Shown piece after piece: positions 13,489-14,281 of a DNA stretch of 14,281 nt. The notes beneath the pieces are model-generated. The model saw only the letters and a program-made list of their open reading frames with translations, had not been told where the DNA came from and did no database searches. A program made the position numbers and the translations under genes. Location of the stretch: the NCBI GenBank assembly GCA_035544515.1, contig DATKEG010000115.1, positions 1-14,281 of the forward strand. The letters are read 5' to 3'. Numbering within the stretch: position 1 is the first letter of the stretch; each line of letters starts with the position of its first letter. The stretch comes from DATKEG01 sp035544515. Lineage in GTDB: Bacteria > Acidobacteriota > Vicinamibacteria > Fen-336.

Positions 13489-13517
13489 CTTGTAGCAACG
13501 GCGCCGGGTGGTGTCAA
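13489..13517 (-). promoter_or_regulatory. Promoter of the coiled-coil/ABC operon
   Basis: On the minus strand a perfect TTGACA (13512-13517) is followed by 17 nt and TACAAG (13489-13494; 4 of 6 to consensus). Transcription would start near 13482, leaving about 70 nt before GTG 13410. The -35 box touches the ATG (13518) of the divergent gene, so expression of the two directions may interfere. Confidence 0.6.
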
Positions 13518-14281
13518 ATGAGCGCCGTGTCCGGGAACGCTGCCTCGATCGCCGCGCCCGACCTGGCCAGCGTGCTCGACTCGCACCGCGGCGAAGAGGC
13601 GCTGCGCTCCGCGGTGGAGGCGGCCTGCGCGCCCGCCGCCCCGCCCCCGGCGCTGCTGAGCCTGCTCGGCCGCTTCATCCAGTTCAACGCGGCCTTCGGG
13701 GCGGGGCTGGCCAACCTCGCCGGCGAGATCGCGGCGCGCCCGGCGCTCTTCCGCGATCCCGAAGAGCCCGTGCGCATCCTCGCCGACCGCGCGTCCGAGG
13801 TGGCCGCCGACTTCTTCTACGCGGCGGTGGACGAGTTCGACGACCGCCTCACGCCGTGGCGCGACACCCACCGCACGCTGGCCCAGGCCACGCTGAAGGG
13901 GCTGGGCGCGCACTTCGGCTACGCGCCCGCCGACCTCAACGACGTCGTCCGCATCAACCCGGCGACGGAGTCGGCGCGCGCCGCCGTGTGGGAGGGCTAC
14001 GGCGTGGGCGCGGCGCTCGACGAGCCGCGGCTGTTCTCGGCCATGGGCTTCCACGCCGGCAGCGAGGTCCTGGCCGACCACGAGTTCACCGTCATCGACC
14101 GTTGCCTGCGCGCGCGCCGGCGGGAGCTGGTGGAGGCGCTCGAGGGCATGAAGGTCGAGGTCCTCGGCCGGAAGCACGACGCCTACTACTGGATCCGCAT
14201 CCACACCAGCGTGGAGGCCGAGCACTTCGAGGCGGCGCTCGCGGGCGTGAACAACGCCCTGCGCTTCTACGCGGGCGCGGA
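13518..14281 (+). CDS. Putative heme-oxygenase-like di-iron protein (partial, 3' end missing)
   Basis: The frame is open from ATG 13518 to the window end, giving 254 complete codons with strong G/C in third positions, so it is a real gene cut by the edge. The sequence is mostly helical. His229, Glu233 and His236 in IHTSVEAEH form an H-x3-E-x2-H motif, and Glu183 lies in HAGSEVLADHEF. This matches the second half of the metal-binding pattern of heme-oxygenase-like di-iron oxidases (CADD, UndA relatives). The expected first E-x6-H pair is not evident; WRDTH (His118) may replace part of it. Such enzymes bind two irons and activate oxygen for oxidation or cleavage of small substrates. The weak SD (GGTGG) and the promoter of the opposite operon lie directly upstream. 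The assignment is tentative. Confidence 0.6.
   Translation, partial: MSAVSGNAASIAAPDLASVLDSHRGEEALRSAVEAACAPAAPPPALLSLLGRFIQFNAAFGAGLANLAGEIAARPALFRDPEEPVRILADRASEVAADFFYAAVDEFDDRLTPWRDTHRTLAQATLKGLGAHFGYAPADLNDVVRINPATESARAAVWEGYGVGAALDEPRLFSAMGFHAGSEVLADHEFTVIDRCLRARRRELVEALEGMKVEVLGRKHDAYYWIRIHTSVEAEHFEAALAGVNNALRFYAGA

Noticed and set aside
13407..14225. Minus-strand open frame opposite the di-iron candidate
   Set aside because: The plus-strand frame has the helical bundle-like sequence and metal motif; the minus frame is Arg/Gly/Val-rich shadow.
1..14281. CRISPR arrays, tRNAs, insertion sequences, phage or toxin-antitoxin genes
   Set aside because: No regularly spaced repeats, cloverleaf-like segments, transposase/integrase motifs or toxin-antitoxin pairs were seen on either strand.

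Overview
The window is a piece of a GC-rich bacterial chromosome, carrying eleven recognisable protein genes (one cut by the right edge) and the probable start of a twelfth at the left edge. A TonB-dependent-receptor-like outer-membrane protein and an OmpA-type peptidoglycan-binding domain indicate a diderm (Gram-negative) host. High GC, frequent GTG/TTG starts and the mix of genes would fit an environmental lineage such as Methylomirabilota/Rokubacteria, Acidobacteriota or Myxococcota; this is inference and cannot be decided from the sequence alone. I saw no tRNA, rRNA, CRISPR array, transposase or integrase.

Left part (1-2966). Two minus-strand genes, a fatty acyl-AMP ligase-like enzyme and a FabH-like ketoacyl synthase III, form a compact pair 13 nt apart. 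Together they look like an acyl-activating and condensing module, but no acyl carrier protein lies in the window. The pair is visibly less GC-rich than the rest and has its own promoter-like sequence. Beyond it, at 1-324, is a gene-poor stretch with a near-consensus sigma70-type promoter pointing left, towards an SD+ATG at the very edge.

Middle (2967-9463). A minus-strand FAD-dependent L-2-hydroxyglutarate oxidase-like gene is divergent from a plus-strand short-chain dehydrogenase, which is followed by a 58-residue two-helix membrane protein with a strong SD. Convergent to these, and only 3 nt away, is the large TonB-receptor-like gene. It lies downstream of an unrecognised membrane/coiled-coil protein gene, probably in one operon. 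Divergent from that operon is a small tandem-ACT protein with a basic tail.

Right part (9464-14281). A minus-strand operon of four genes, in transcription order: coiled-coil protein (unknown), a membrane-anchored ABC substrate-binding protein fused to an OmpA domain, an SsuC/TauC-type permease, and an SsuB/TauB-type ATPase. Spacings are 30, 5 and -1 nt. A promoter with a perfect TTGACA box precedes it and a hairpin follows it. This is the most interesting unit: an importer whose binding protein seems to be fixed both to the inner membrane and to peptidoglycan. Divergent from it is the start of a heme-oxygenase-like di-iron protein candidate that leaves the window.
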